A stretch of 64,000 nucleotides of DNA from Fomitopsis serialis. Lineage: Eukaryota > Basidiomycota > Agaricomycetes > Polyporales > Fomitopsidaceae. Positions 1 through 11,564 of this stretch are shown piece by piece. Location: positions 1 to 64,000 of the forward strand of contig NW_025955076.1 in the NCBI RefSeq assembly GCF_022376445.1, in the 5' to 3' direction. Both the position numbers and the translations under genes were made by a program. How positions within the stretch are numbered: position 1 is the first letter of the stretch; every line of letters starts with the position of its first letter. The notes beneath the pieces were generated by a model. That model did no database searches. It worked only from the letters and a program-made list of their open reading frames with translations, and was not told the DNA's origin.

Positions 1-1297
1 TCGAACATCTCGCCAATGCAGATGACTATGACAAGTCCCACGGTACGTACTGCGGCTGTCTGGGACTTAGTGGACGAGGTCTTCTGACTTCATGCTCTGC
101 AAGCTGAACGAGTTCGCCGGATTGCACCTAGCTGAGAGTGAGCGAGGTGAGCAATTCCGTAGCACATTTGTGGTGCTTAACTGGGAGTGGTAGGAGGCCG
201 TTCCGCATGACAGCAGCAGCTATGGTGTGGCATTTGCTTGATGGAGGTTGGAATGACAGTGTGCGACTCGGCGAGTAATGTGGATGTGGGCGGGTAGTCG
301 ACGCTCGAGACGACGTGGCGTTGTGGCGATGTGGTCGATCAAGATCAAGTTTAGGGCAAGTCATAATCTGACTCCGCGCAGTGGCGCCGCTCAGTGCGTT
401 TCTTCGACTTGTCACCTAGTCTCTACCATTAGTCTCTTCCTCGCGATCCTCAACGCCCGACGTACTACGCAATAAGCCCGTTGACTTGACAGTGGATGGA
501 TGCGCGGGAGGATATATGGCCCAGGAGCACGAAAGGACGAATGAACATGTGCACATGGTACGTACCCGCTGTCCATTTCGCGACCATCTGTCTGCCCTTC
601 CAGCCTCGCATCCCAATGTGCGTTGTACTCAGACGACAGCTCGGGTACATCGTTGGTGCTCATTGAATACTGAAAGATCGCAGCCTACGCCGTGCCGTAC
701 CGCGCTGGGACAGCCATCCATGACAGTCAGTACGTCCCGTTGGTGTGTGTACCTGTTCTGACGACCGTTGGTAGCCCGTGACTTCGATCTCCGCACGCAT
801 TTGCAGAGCAAACACTGCCGAGCACTGTTGCCCGGTATGTGACGGCCACGGAGATCTCCCTCTCCCTCTTGCACTCCTTACCACTGCTGACTCCTCTGCA
901 CGCCAACCGTACCAGCTCCCTCACCTCGCATACCGCCTGCCCGGCGCCCTCAGAAGCAGGCCACGCATCGCGTCAGAACGTACCTTCAAAACGGTCAGTG
1001 CGAGGCTGGTTCCGTTGTGACCACTCACCTCATCGTGTCCGCACTTTTGGTAGTCAGCTCAAATGCGCACGGCAGCCAATCTCGAACAGGTGATTGAACA
1101 CATGAGAGCACATGAGCCTCCTGGTACTGAGGTGAACGGGCAGACATGCAATTGAGTGGTGCGAGAGAGGACGGGCAAACCACAAGGCAAACAGGTCAGT
1201 GGGTGATTTTATATGCCGTTGTTTGTGCTGACGATGGTGTTCATGTCCACCATCATTACCTTCAGCACTAGCATCTATTTACCTATCCACCCGCCGC
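1..1297. other. No recognisable gene
   Basis: Only short open frames on both strands, rich in Arg, Ser and Thr and without any family motif or exon-like splice pattern. I see no RNA gene or repeat here. Confidence 0.5.
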
Positions 1298-1475
1298 TCT
1301 CTTTCGCCCGTGCTTCCTCTCTTTCACCCATGTTTCCTTTCGCCCACGCTTCCTTTTGCGTGCGCTTCCTCTCGCCCATCCGCTCGCACTCCCATTCGCC
1401 CCCCCGCTCGCACTCCGACTTTCGCCCACCCCACTCGCTCGCCTGCTTGCCGCCCATCTGCTCGCGCTCCCTCGG
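1298..1475. repeat. Degenerate C-rich tandem repeat
   Basis: Imperfect repetition of a short unit based on TCGCCCACGCTTCCT and TCGCCCRYCCGCTCGCAC variants, pyrimidine-rich on the + strand. It keeps several frames open on both strands, so the open frames here are low-complexity artefacts rather than genes. It resembles a decayed minisatellite. Confidence 0.6.
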
Positions 1476-2879
1476 CCTCCAATGCACAAGCATTGATGGC
1501 CTCCCATGTCTTTCGACATAGCAGACGGTGAGTGTTTGCGCTGATCCAGTATGTACAGTGTTGTGTTGTAGCATAGTACGACATTGGTACGACGTATCTC
1601 GGACGCAAATATGCGATCATGACCAAACAATATATTTTGTTTTCTTGAGCAATATGAAACTATGAATGAATCGGGTGTGCTCTGTTGGATTGTAATGAGT
1701 ACGAGTATCGTTGCTGTCAAGTACTATTATTCAGTATTCAGTCTTGGGACTCTTGGCATTATGTTGCTGCCTGTAGTTAGTTTCATGCTGGTGAATGAAT
1801 GCATAATTACAAACTCGTACAGCAGCGAAGTGTCTGGAAATAAGAATTCAATGCATTATTGCGAATGACATCAGAATGACTCGCCATTACTGAGCCTCTA
1901 CGTATTATTCAGAATGGTCAACTATACAGCATAATTCCGAGGAGTGTTTTTTCCTGATGCCGATCTCCGCCAAGAGATCGAAAATCGGCTCGGCTCGGTG
2001 CAGGGCCTCACTGCCGACGAGTCAATAACACTCGAGACGGAGGACGAACACGACGATTCCGATGTCCCTTGGAGTGCAGTAATTCGTGCAACCACTGGCC
2101 TCGAGGTCGTCACAGCAGATGTGGGGCAGGCCGATTGTGTAACGAGCATTGTCGAAGGTGAACATGGTAGACTGGTTTCCGGAAATGCAGAGGAGGATGT
2201 TTGGGCTTGGAACGATGGGAAGCTCTGGGGTGATGTGCTACCGAGTGTAGAGACTTCTTGAACTTGGATGTGACGATGTATACGACATACATAGGTCTTA
2301 TTGACCGACCCTATGTGACCTGTGACTACCTAGGAATTAGGGGACGAGACGGAGGGCGTGTGACCGTGACCGTCTCTACAGTACACAGAGGTACAGTATT
2401 GAGGAGGAGGGTACTGAAGCGCCAACATCTGGGATCCTCTCATGCGTCGGCCCTGCTCTCGGCATCTCAACTCAGCGTCAGTGTCGAATGATATCTGAGT
2501 CAGTTGTATGGTGCGTCCCTGCCCTTGCGTTTATATGCTACCTTCACGCCGCGGTAATACTACATAGTGGATAGGTACTCGGAGTCCCTTTAGGAGACCG
2601 ATGGGGCGTACATATTGTATTGTCGTCCTTGGTTCGTACATGCGTTATATGCGCAGCGTCTGCTCACGCTGATGTCTTTGAAGCTGCATCAGCCGCTCGA
2701 ACTGTCAATCTTAGCCGGGCTATCGTGACCGGGAGGCAGACGGCCGAAACAGGTGTCGCATGTTCTTTCTCTCGTACTCTGAGCTCAGTGACCCAGTCGT
2801 CCCGTTGCTGATTGAAAGCTGAATGGTATGTTCTCAGTTCGAGGTATGCTCGTTCTATTCGCTGACATCTATCACTTCA
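1476..2879. other. No recognisable gene; one acidic open frame
   Basis: An A/T-richer stretch follows the repeat. The + frame at 1944-2261 has an acidic, protein-like composition with several Glu/Asp runs but begins without a convincing start and matches nothing I know. The rest holds only short frames. Confidence 0.4.
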
Positions 2880-3974
2880 GCGAATTGCAGGATATCAATG
2901 ACCGCGTCAAAAATCGTGCGACGCGCCTTGTTGACTCCCCTTGTACGTGGCAATCAAACATAGGTCACTGAGCGAAGTACTGAGGCTTCGACCAAGCCAT
3001 CACGTTTCCTGAGCTCACATCCGTCTACTTCTCTACTCCCTCACAGCTGGTGCAATTGCTGTCTGCCATCCCAACCCTTCGTTCCCTGATCAGCAGGAGA
3101 GTGTTTTGCAAATCAACATGGTCATATACGTCGGTCCTACCGCTGTATATCACCCATCTATGCAGGATGGGCGTTTGGCACGATCATGCACCCGCCATGA
3201 TGTCCCTGCTCACCAGACTGGTTAGAGCGGCGCAGGTGGAAGACCTCAAGATCGGCGTGATGGTTGTACAACGTCCCTGGGCGGCGGCCAGAGGTGGCAT
3301 CAACTATTCGATTCAACGGCGCCATCTCTCAAGGTATTCCGCCTTGTATGCGACACCAATGGGATGCCAATCGCAGCATTTACCAATATGGGTGAGCTCC
3401 GTTACCGCTCATTAATGTCGGTCCGCTGAAGGTGCAATCAACAGTGCAATCCGCCAGGCTACATTGCCACCTGAACCTAGAGTACCTGTCTCTGAACTCG
3501 CTGGTAGCCAAAAATGCTGATCACTGGTGGATGCTTCGGGTGCTCTCTACGGTCCAGTCTGCCGCGATACGTACGGTCAGTATCTGTTTCACCGTCGGCG
3601 CCGATACGGCCGCACAGGTGCGCGCATTGCTCACCGAGTTCAACCGGAATAACTACCTCAAAATCCTGGACGGGACATTATCGGGAAGCACCTTCGCCGG
3701 CATTCCTCCGACCGGGGTCTGCCTGACAATCAGTATTCCAGCATATGCAGTCCCCGATAGTAAGCTGGGGATTCACCTGGGGGGCGGGACATGGCACAAG
3801 TGGGATCAACTCGTGCGGCACAAAATGAGTCAGTCGAGCGAGCGGGGCATTTTACGGTGCGTATTCTTCAACCAACCCATCAGGGATGTGGGTACTGATT
3901 GCACTTATGTACAGGACACATGTCAATCGCACTTCGGACCCATTGTGAGATTCCGAGTCAGACATCATACATGA
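2880..3974 (+). pseudogene. F-box/LRR-like gene, partial or decayed
   Basis: Two frames read as exons of an F-box/LRR-type protein. The frame at 3050-3391 contains an LRR-like phrase (LVQLLSAIPTLRSL) resembling the LRR segments of the two F-box genes at 20.2 and 43.4 kb. The frame at 3432-3974 ends with a Lys-Trp-Asp-Gln-Leu-Val-Arg stretch and SERGILR, matching the C-terminal RRMPHSHGRGIL region of those paralogs. A 40-nt GT-AG intron (3392-3431) would join them in phase, which is shorter than usual here. I see no N-terminal F-box directly upstream and no clear start codon. It is therefore a truncated or decayed paralog, or a divergent gene with unrecognised 5' exons. The type of protein is inferred from local similarity only. 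Confidence 0.45.
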
Positions 3975-4204
3975 TGTATATGCTCTACTCGCGCAAGTGT
4001 TTTGTGCCAGTCGAGTGTTGCTTGTCCCGCCCTGCGCCTGCACGTACCATGTATATTGCTGCTGGTCTCTATAAATTTGATTATAATATCAATTCTGGGT
4101 TAGCAGTGGAGAGGCCGGTTTCCCAAAGTTGAAGGTGAATAACGTACAGTACCTCACGTCGTTGAGATGTCAAGCGTGCTGGATGTTGTACATCCGACGC
4201 CTGG

Positions 4205-4244
4205 TATTACGCTGACAAGTATGTAACAAAACTGCAGCGTAATA
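4205..4244. repeat. 10-bp perfect inverted repeat upstream of mago
   Basis: TATTACGCTG at 4205-4214 is repeated inverted as CAGCGTAATA at 4235-4244, with a 20-nt spacer, about 110 bp before the mago start codon. It could be a regulatory palindrome or a small hairpin in the 5' leader. A TATTTAA-like sequence lies just downstream, near 4256. Confidence 0.4.
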
Positions 4245-4355
4245 TTACTGGCGCTTATTTAAGCTGCATTCTCGCGGTAGGCCGGGCGTCTACGCAGACA
4301 AACAAGCGCCTACGCACTCTGACCTGAACTTCAACCTCCTCGACGCATCCTCGCC

Positions 4356-5143
4356 ATGGCTTCGCACGACAACGACCCCTTCTACCTTAGGTAGGAAGAA
4401 CAGTGCCTGGGCGTGTGCGCAATCTGCTCACGCCCGCCCCCTGACTTAGATACTAGTAAGTGCCCTTCAGACATTTTATGAGAGGCTTTTCTGACGCGTC
4501 ACCCAGCACCGGCCACTCTGGAAAACACGGACACGAGTTCCTCGAATTCGAGTACTCGCATGGTCGTCTTCGATACGCGAACAACTCCAACTACCGGAAC
4601 GATAGCTTGATTCGCAAGGAAAGTCAGTGCAACCATCTTCATTAATTTGCGTCTGCCGTAGGATGCTCACCGTCTGTCAGTGTGGGTTGGGCCGCTGGTG
4701 GTGAAGGAGTTGAAACGCATCGTGGAATCGAGCGAAATCACAAAGTGAGTGTCTCTGCACTATACGTGTTATCGCTTTCCGAACTCTGCTCTTTGTCGCC
4801 GACAGAGAAGACGACACGAACTGGCCCAAGAAAAACATCGTCGGCAAGCAAGAGCTTGAGATCCGGGTAGGCAACGACCACATCGCGTTCGAGGTACGTG
4901 CTTCGCGTGAAGGGGACCGCGCCGCTGTGCTCACAATCTCGCATAGACGGCCAAGCTAGGGTCCTTGGTTGACATCCAAGACAGTGAGGACCCTGAGGGA
5001 CTGCGGGTCTTCTATTACCTTGTCCAGGATCTCAAGGTATGCCGCTTCTGTACGTTCTTGCGCGCCACGTCGCTCACATGTCTGTCTGTCAGTGTCTCAT
5101 TTTCTCGCTCATTTCCCTGCACTTCAAAATCAAGCCCATTTAG
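4356..5143 (+). CDS. mago: Mago nashi, exon junction complex core subunit
   Basis: Mago nashi pairs with Y14/RBM8 and clamps eIF4A-III on spliced mRNA in the exon junction complex. Seven exons can be joined by GT-AG introns in continuous frame: 4356-4390, 4450-4455, 4507-4622, 4681-4744, 4806-4893, 4947-5036 and 5093-5143. They give 149 residues, close to the usual ~146-150. Family landmarks are visible throughout: FYLRYY near the N-terminus, [24 protein letters not shown]-like [39 protein letters not shown], and the C-terminal LHFKIKPI. The protein is so conserved that every junction can be checked against it. No frame break is seen. The 6-nt second exon is described separately. Confidence 0.95.
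4450..4455 (+). other. 6-nt micro-exon (ATACTA) of mago
   Basis: The first exon ends CTTAG at 4390 and the third begins CACCGG at 4507. Joining them directly loses two residues of the invariant FYLRYY motif. The six bases at 4450-4455 lie exactly between an acceptor (ACTTAG) and a donor (GTAAGT). They restore Leu-Arg-Tyr-Tyr in frame. The flanking introns are 59 and 51 nt, normal for this locus. Confidence 0.85.
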
Positions 5144-6374
5144 TCACGATATACTTGCTGCCCGGACGTGGTTTGTCTTCATCGGTCTGGTGTATGTAGT
5201 AGTATGTCGCTGAATCTTACCTGCTGCTCCCGTGTTATGTCTCTTGCTCGAACAGTGCATGTACTCTTTACTTTTGGCACTGCCAAGTAACGAAGCTCAC
5301 TACAGGACAGTCTTGTCAATGGACCGTTCGCATGGAGAGGAGCTAGTCTCCTGCAGAGGTACCTATTCGTCGAGGTCTCGGCTCTTGATGTGCGGAGCAA
5401 CACTGTACAACCGTCCGTCTGCGCTGGCAATTTGCAATGAACAATGCTCGCCACGGTTTGCACAGGACCGCAGGATAATGATGCGCGCAATACAGAGTAC
5501 GTTCAGAAGGACGGTGCCCTGCTAGATGTCACCCCGTACGTGCTGTACTTGTTCACCGTGTATTCTCGTATCTGATCAGCTCTCCGCCGGAATCCGAGTC
5601 CGTACATGTCACCACTTCGTTCTCATTTTCTGTGAGTGCGAAGTGCGGTGATTTGATCACCAATTTGAACTGCTCCATTAGATTTGCATTTAATAGATTG
5701 CTTTACCCTCACATCCAAATGACCGATCGAACCATTGGCTCCCCTTCCCGTCGAGATCTGCAAGAAGGTCGTCGACTGCGTAGCATTGTATGCCGTGTTG
5801 CATCATCATCCAGACTAGTCTCCCGGGCCGACGACGCAGGGTCTTGAGGAAAATGGAGGGCTGTGCCCATTGCTTGTTGGTATGTGAAACCTGGCATGTC
5901 CATGGCTCCTAACTTACCACCTGCGCAGCCGTAATTTGATGAACACGATATATTCCTTCTGGGAAACCTTGCGAAAATCACGCCGTACAGACTGTCGTCA
6001 AGCATGTCATTCACCAAGGCACAAATTTCTCGCACTCAGCGCCTTCGTGGTGGCATCTGTGGGCCATTTATTGCGCGTGAGGTTTCTTGACTCCGGGCGA
6101 AACATGCTGAGGCCATCAGGTACAGTAAGTACCTCACGCTTCTTCACGGCGTCTTTCAGGCAAACTGTTCCGGTCCACTGTGGAGAACGGCGATTATGTA
6201 TATCAAGATCTACTTACCAGTCTTCTAACGCTCGGTCTCGAACTGTATATGATGGGGTCTGCGCTCTTCGTTTACTCAATGACCGCAAGGTTGGAGAACG
6301 CGAAGACGTGTACCATGGGCTCGGATTCGTAGGCATGCTATCGCCGCTTCCTGGCTGAAGTGCTATTGGTTTAT
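5144..6374. other. Unresolved region between mago and the AKR cluster
   Basis: Several protein-like snatches occur on + (for example LPVEICKKVVDCV near 5745, which resembles the start of an F-box domain, and SLVNGPFAWRG near 5312). None can be linked into a gene, as in-frame stops and frame changes intervene. It may hold a decayed F-box relative or an unrecognised multi-exon gene. The last ~50 bases (from about 6325) match the far upstream flank of AKR3 in inverted orientation. Confidence 0.35.
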
Positions 6375-6389
6375 GGGTGGGCACCCACT
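6375..6389 (+). promoter_or_regulatory. AKR-family upstream element (AKR1 copy)
   Basis: GGTGGGCACCCACT is a partly palindromic GC-rich motif about 150 bp before the AKR1 start. An identical 14-mer lies inverted upstream of AKR3, and related versions precede AKR4, AKR5 and AKR6 at similar distance. Its conservation between diverged promoters suggests a transcription-factor site. Confidence 0.5.
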
Positions 6390-6473
6390 GACATCACCGT
6401 TGTTCTCGTCTACACGTTAGTCACGATGAATTACTCTTCTCTATCACTCGGTCCGTGCCCTGGGAGAGTTCTC

Positions 6474-6481
6474 CCTTTATA
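6474..6481 (+). promoter_or_regulatory. TATA-like box of AKR1
   Basis: CTTTATAT lies about 55 bp before the AKR1 ATG, inside a block (TCCCTTTATATSCAGC) also present at the same distance upstream of AKR3. AKR2 has TTTATATATG in the same position, whereas AKR4-6 have TTTAAG or CTTAAG instead. Confidence 0.5.
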
Positions 6482-6533
6482 TGCAGCTAGTGACCACTGT
6501 CGGATGCAGTCTACTCAGCCTCTGGCCACCACC

Positions 6534-8426
6534 ATGTCTCTCGAGAACAAGTCTATACCTTACGGTGCGTCTCTCTCGGCGAGTGCTCTAATCATCACTC
6601 ACTACTGGGGTACAGTACGCCTGGGAAAGTCCGGTCTGAAAGTATCGAAGATCATCCTGGGATGCATGTCGTACGGCAGCAAGGGCTGGAGCGAGTGGGT
6701 CATCGACGACCAGGAAGAAGTCACTAAGCACATCAAATACGCGTCAGTCAAGAGCCATCCTCGTTCCCGTAGTTGCTCTGGACCTTTGGCTGATTGTACT
6801 GCAATCCTTGCGGCAGATATGATCACGGCATCCAGACATTCGATACAGCAAATGTGCGTGCTAGAGCTGCGGCTGAAAGGTATGTATTGTCAGCTGATGA
6901 TGTCTGCTTGTAGGTGTACTCGAACGGTCTCTCCGAGGTCATGCTAGGCAAGGCTATCAGGGAACTCAAGCTTCCCCGCGAGGAGCTCGTCATCCTCACG
7001 AAGGTTACATCACTCAAGCCGAGTGCTAAATCTTGTATGTTGACCGTTTGCAGGTTTACTTTCCGCTAGCACCGAAGTATGACATGAACATCTTCGGCAA
7101 GAACACCGAGGACTATGGTGTAATAAATCAGAAGGGCCTCAATCGTAAGGTACGCGTATGCAGACTACTGCCCTGGACATAGGCGGGCGCATATATCGAG
7201 TACAGTCTGACACAAGATGTTCTACAGCATATCTTCGACTCTGTGAGGAAGAGCCTCGAACGCCTGCAAGCCGACTACATTGATGTCCTCCAGTGTAAGT
7301 GCATCCTGGTGGGGCACACTTGTTGTCGGCGTACGACCGAACGTTTATTGTTACAGGCCATCGGTTCGACTACGACACGCCGATCGAAGAGACGGTCTGT
7401 GGTTCAGTTACGACGTGGCACGATTCGGCCTTACCATCGAGCTTGTAGATGCAAGCCCTTCATGACGTCGTGCAAGCTGGCTATGTGCGATATATCGGCA
7501 TGAGCTCGTGCCATGCCTATCAGTGTGCTTAAACCTTTCCTCTGACAGCGTCTAGCAGCCTACTGACGAAGATAATGTTCACAGTCCACGCGATGCAGAG
7601 TATGTACCCTCACCTTACTTCCAAACAGAGCACATTTTGATACTGCCCGTGCTGACAGACTACGCCATACAGAACAAGCTCACACCATTTGTTTCCATGC
7701 AGAACCACCACAGCCTCGTCTACCGCGAGGAAGAACGCGAGATGTTTCCTACACTCAAGGTGCCGTTCCCGATTTCCCCGATCTCTGTGATATGTCTTCG
7801 TTCTGACGGCCTGCGGTTAGATGTTCGACGTCGGCGCGATCCCGTGGTCGCCCCTTGGCCGCGGCATCCTCACTCGCCCGTTCTCCGCGCAGACGAAGCG
7901 CGGAGAGACTGACACGTTAGTGCCGTTTCCTAGCTCCACAGCCGCTCATGCTTATCTGGCCCTCCTTAGCTTCACAGGAGCGTACAAGACGTGGGCGGGC
8001 ACCAGTGACATCGTCACTCGGTACGTTGCTCCGCCGCCAAAAGTGCTGTTCCTTGCTGATGCGGGTATGCAGGGTGGAGGAGCTCGCGGGCAAGAAGGGG
8101 GTGAGCATGGCCCAGGTTGCGATCGCGTGGAGCTTGGCGAAGGATGGTGAGTGCTCGTCGATTGTCCCTTTGAGTCGGGCGGAGCGTTCGTATTATTGAT
8201 GCGGACGCGCCTTTTGCGTTGCAGGTGTGACAGCGCCGATCGTCGGCACGACGAGCCTGAAGAACCTCGAGGACATTATCGGTGAGTCGTAGGTGCCCTG
8301 CGCGTCGTGTGAGCGGCGTGCTAACGGCTGGTGGACGTAGGCGCGATTAGCGTGGAGTTGACTCCGGATGAGATCAAGTATCTCGAGGAGCCGTACAAGC
8401 CGTTGGCAGTGTACGGACATGCCTGA
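6534..8426 (+). CDS. Aldo/keto reductase AKR1
   Basis: NADPH-dependent aldo/keto reductase of the fungal YPL088w/versiconal-acetate-reductase-like group, expected to be cytosolic and to reduce aldehydes or ketones; the substrate is unknown. Roughly 345 residues come from about 14 short exons. The N-terminus is MSLENKSIPY; the first strand carries LGKSGLKVSKIILG. The catalytic tetrad is visible: Asp in FDTAN, Tyr in VYSNG, Lys in LVILTK and His in CHRFD. NADP-binding segments follow: MQNHHSLVYREEE, VGAIPWSPLGRG, and APIVGTTSLKNLED near the C-terminus; it ends KPLAVYGHA. One exon, 7585-7599, is only 15 nt. The frame stays open through all joins. Promoter, coding region and 3' flank recur inverted as AKR3. 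I am confident of the family but not of the substrate. Confidence 0.9.
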
Positions 8427-9189
8427 AGGATGGACAATCAAATTGAAACTTGACGACGGGTAGGCGTTGTACGTGATGTATGTGACTGATAACAACAATG
8501 GTAACAGGTGACATTGAAAGTAAATCGCAGGCACTCCCACAGCTGTGCAGCATCTAGTTGCGCGTTGACTGTCCTCGAGTACTTGTGTACATTAATAACC
8601 GTGAGTGGGATGTTCAACGTTTCGAATCAGTACTCCGCAGGTAGCTAGATGACGGATGGTTCAGCGACCACATCATCTCGCGTTACCTTGTCAGACCTTG
8701 TCAAATGAGGCGAAGCGCCACTGCTCAGTCAAAATGTTCGGCGAAACGTAGCACATGTACCTACGTGCCGCAGCGCGATTCCGCACTCAATGCTAGGCTG
8801 TAAGTAATGCTTACTTGTCACTTGCTTACCATGTTCCGGCTACTTACGTTTCGACAACCTCGCGATAAACATCGCAGCCGCCCAGTGTGACTGGGCCAGC
8901 GTGATCAACGAGACGGCATAGACCGCAGATTCGTCAGCATGTCATCCTTAAAATCCGAGCCGGCCGGTGAATGCTTGTCCTCAACTCAGCAAAAGCTATA
9001 CATAGGACGGTACGACGTGTACGGGCATCGAGTCTACGTCTTGATGGAAGAAGCCGCCTTCAAGACGAAACTTCGGTCTATGGCGTGGGCCCGGGAGACA
9101 GTTGTGTTTATATATGAGTCCTGACGACACTTTTCTACCACTGCCATCCTTTCGTATCGAGAGTGATCTCCATATCTGACAGCCATAAG
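8427..9189. other. AKR1 3' flank and AKR2 promoter
   Basis: The first ~110 bases are repeated, inverted, beyond the 3' end of AKR3 (near 11450-11555). The last 100 contain a GTGGGCCCGGG stretch (about 9085) and a TTTATATATG TATA-like box (about 9107) before AKR2. The middle has no supported gene. Confidence 0.5.
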
Positions 9190-11172
9190 ATGTCTCTCGA
9201 AAAGAAGTCTATGCCGTATGGTACGCCTACACTCATCCGCCCGTACTTACTGGAGTACTGTGCTAACTAACGCTACCGCTGAATGTAGTTCGTCTGGGTA
9301 AATCTGGTCTGAAGGTGTCCAAGATTATCCTGGGATGCGGGTCGTACGGAAGCAAGGGCTGGAGCGAGTGGGTCATCGACGACCAGGAGGAGGCCAATAA
9401 GCACATCAAATACGCGTCAGTCGAGCGCCCTGCTCATGGCAGTCGTCGCTCTGACTGACTATACTTATGCGTGCGGCAGATATGACCACGGCATTCAGAC
9501 GTTTGACACGTCAAATGTGCGTATAGACCCCGAAATGTGCGATGCACTGGCCACTGAAGACGGTCTTCTCTAGGTGTATTCGAACGGCCTCTCGGAGGTC
9601 ATGCTCGGCAAGGCCATCAAGGAGCTCCAGGTGCCCCGCGAGGAGCTCGTCATCTTGACGAAGGTCAGTCCATGCATAATGGAGTACTCGTCTGTCTATA
9701 GTGACTGCGGCCGCATGCAGGTTTACTTCCCGGTTGCACCTAAGTATGATCTGAACCTCATGGGCAAGAACTCCGAAGACCATGGTATAATCAACCAAAA
9801 GGGCCTCAGTCGCAAGGTGTGTGGACTCAATTATTGGGTACTGACGGGTCTATATCATGGGATGACTTGATATCTAGCATATCTTCGACTCTGTGAAGAA
9901 GAGTCTCGAGCGCCTGCAGGTCGACTACATCGATGTTCTCCAATGTGAGCGCCGGTATGGTCGAGATACGCTAGCAACGCTAAGATAATGCGTTGAAACC
10001 ACAGGCCATCGGTTTGACTACGATACGCCGATTGAGGAGACAGTACGGTGATTTCTCGATGGATGACTTGACCCCATATTTATCATCTACAGATGCAAGC
10101 CCTTCATGACGTCGTGAAAGCCGGGTACGCCCGGTACATCGGTATGAATTCGTGCTATGCATATCAGTGTACGTTTCGCACATCTCTTGACGACAAACAA
10201 TCCTAACGATGCAATCCCGCAGTCCATGCGATGCAGAGTATGTGGCGTTGGCCAATGCCAGGTCGCCCCATGAAAAGGCTGACGTGACACCGACCATAGA
10301 CTACGCCATCCAGAACAAGCTCACGCCCTTCGTCTCGATGCAGAACCACCACAGCCTTGTCTACCGCGAAGAGGAGCGCGAGATGTTCCCCACGCTCAAG
10401 GTTCATCTCAGCGCAGGCCCAGTTAATCATTCTCCATGCTTACACATTGCGTGTAGATGTTTGGCGTGGGCGCGATCCCATGGTCGCCCCTCGGCCGCGG
10501 TGTCCTCACCCGGCCGCTCTCCGCCCAGACGAGGCGCGGGGAAATGGACGCGTCAGTGCCTCCCCTCCTCCGTGCACATCCATGGTCGCTCATCCTCTTG
10601 CCCTGGCCGATTCCGCAGCTTCACAGGGTTCCAGAAGACGTGGGCGGGCACTGCTGACATCGTCACCCGGTGCGTTGGTCCCACCAAGTCGTGCTGCTGC
10701 TCGCTGACGCTGGAAACGGACGCGCGCAGGGTGGAAGAGCTCGCGGGCAAGAAGGGAGTGAGCATGGCCCAGGTCGCACTCGCGTGGACCTTGGCGAAGG
10801 ACGGTGAGTGTTTGCGCTCTGAGTCGGGCTGGCGAGCGATCGCCCATATCGGAGCGTTCGTGTTGTTGACATGGACACGTTTTCTACGATGTTGCAGGGA
10901 TAACGGCGCCGATCGTGGGCACGACAAGTTTGAAGAACCTTGAGGACCTCATCGGTGAGTTCACTCGATTGTTCACATGTGTCTCTTAAGTGTTCTGTGC
11001 TGCGCGCCGTCCGGGACGCTGGCTCGAGAAAGGGCGTCGTGTTACGACTCGCGCAAGTCATGTGTGCTGATGGCAGGTGAACGTAGACGCAATCAACGTG
11101 GAGCTGACCTCGGACGAGATCAAGTACCTCGAGGAACCGTACAAGCCGCTGGAGGTGTATGGCCATGCGTGA
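9190..11172 (+). CDS. Aldo/keto reductase AKR2
   Basis: Second tandem member on +, same exon plan as AKR1, ~345 residues. It starts MSLEKKSMPY and ends KPLEVYGHA. The tetrad residues are all present (FDTSN with the Asp, VYSNG, LVILTK, and the His of the HRFD motif), as are VGAIPWSPLGRG and APIVGTTSLKNLED. The 15-nt exon recurs at 10223-10237. A small difference is Asn in GMNSCYAYQ where AKR1 has GMSSCHAYQ. No frame break was found. It is convergent with AKR3, and the two stop codons are about 390 bp apart. Probably the same reductase function with its own substrate range. Confidence 0.88.
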
Positions 11173-11564
11173 GGAGACGGGGCATGGAAATGTGATCTTG
11201 GCGATGGGTAGACATCGTACATGATAGACATACTAATTCACGACAAGTGACATGAGCACTCGGTGACGATGCTATCGAAATTGAACATCCTACTCACGGT
11301 GTACCGATGTAAGCACTAAAGAATAGTCAGGAGTCGATGCGTCCCCGCAATGGCTCGGGTCTGAACAAATTCACAGGGAAGCTCGGACGTCTAGTCCCTC
11401 AGGATCCTATCGACGTGCAACTTGATGTTTCGTGCACAGTCGCAGGGAATGCCTGCATTCATCCATTTACTTACAAGCCACCTGTTGCCCTTATTGTATC
11501 AGTTACATACATCACGCACAACACTGAACCGGTCGTCGAGATTTCAACTTAGATGTTCATCCCC
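11173..11564. other. Convergent AKR2/AKR3 intergenic region
   Basis: Holds the two 3' flanks. The AKR3 side (about 11450-11555) is an inverted copy of the AKR1 3' flank, sharing a GTGATGTATGT...CTGAT...AACAGGTG pattern. No gene is supported. Confidence 0.5.

Noticed and set aside
1213..1521. Ser/Pro/His-rich open frame
   Set aside because: Created by the C-rich repeat, which keeps several frames open on both strands.
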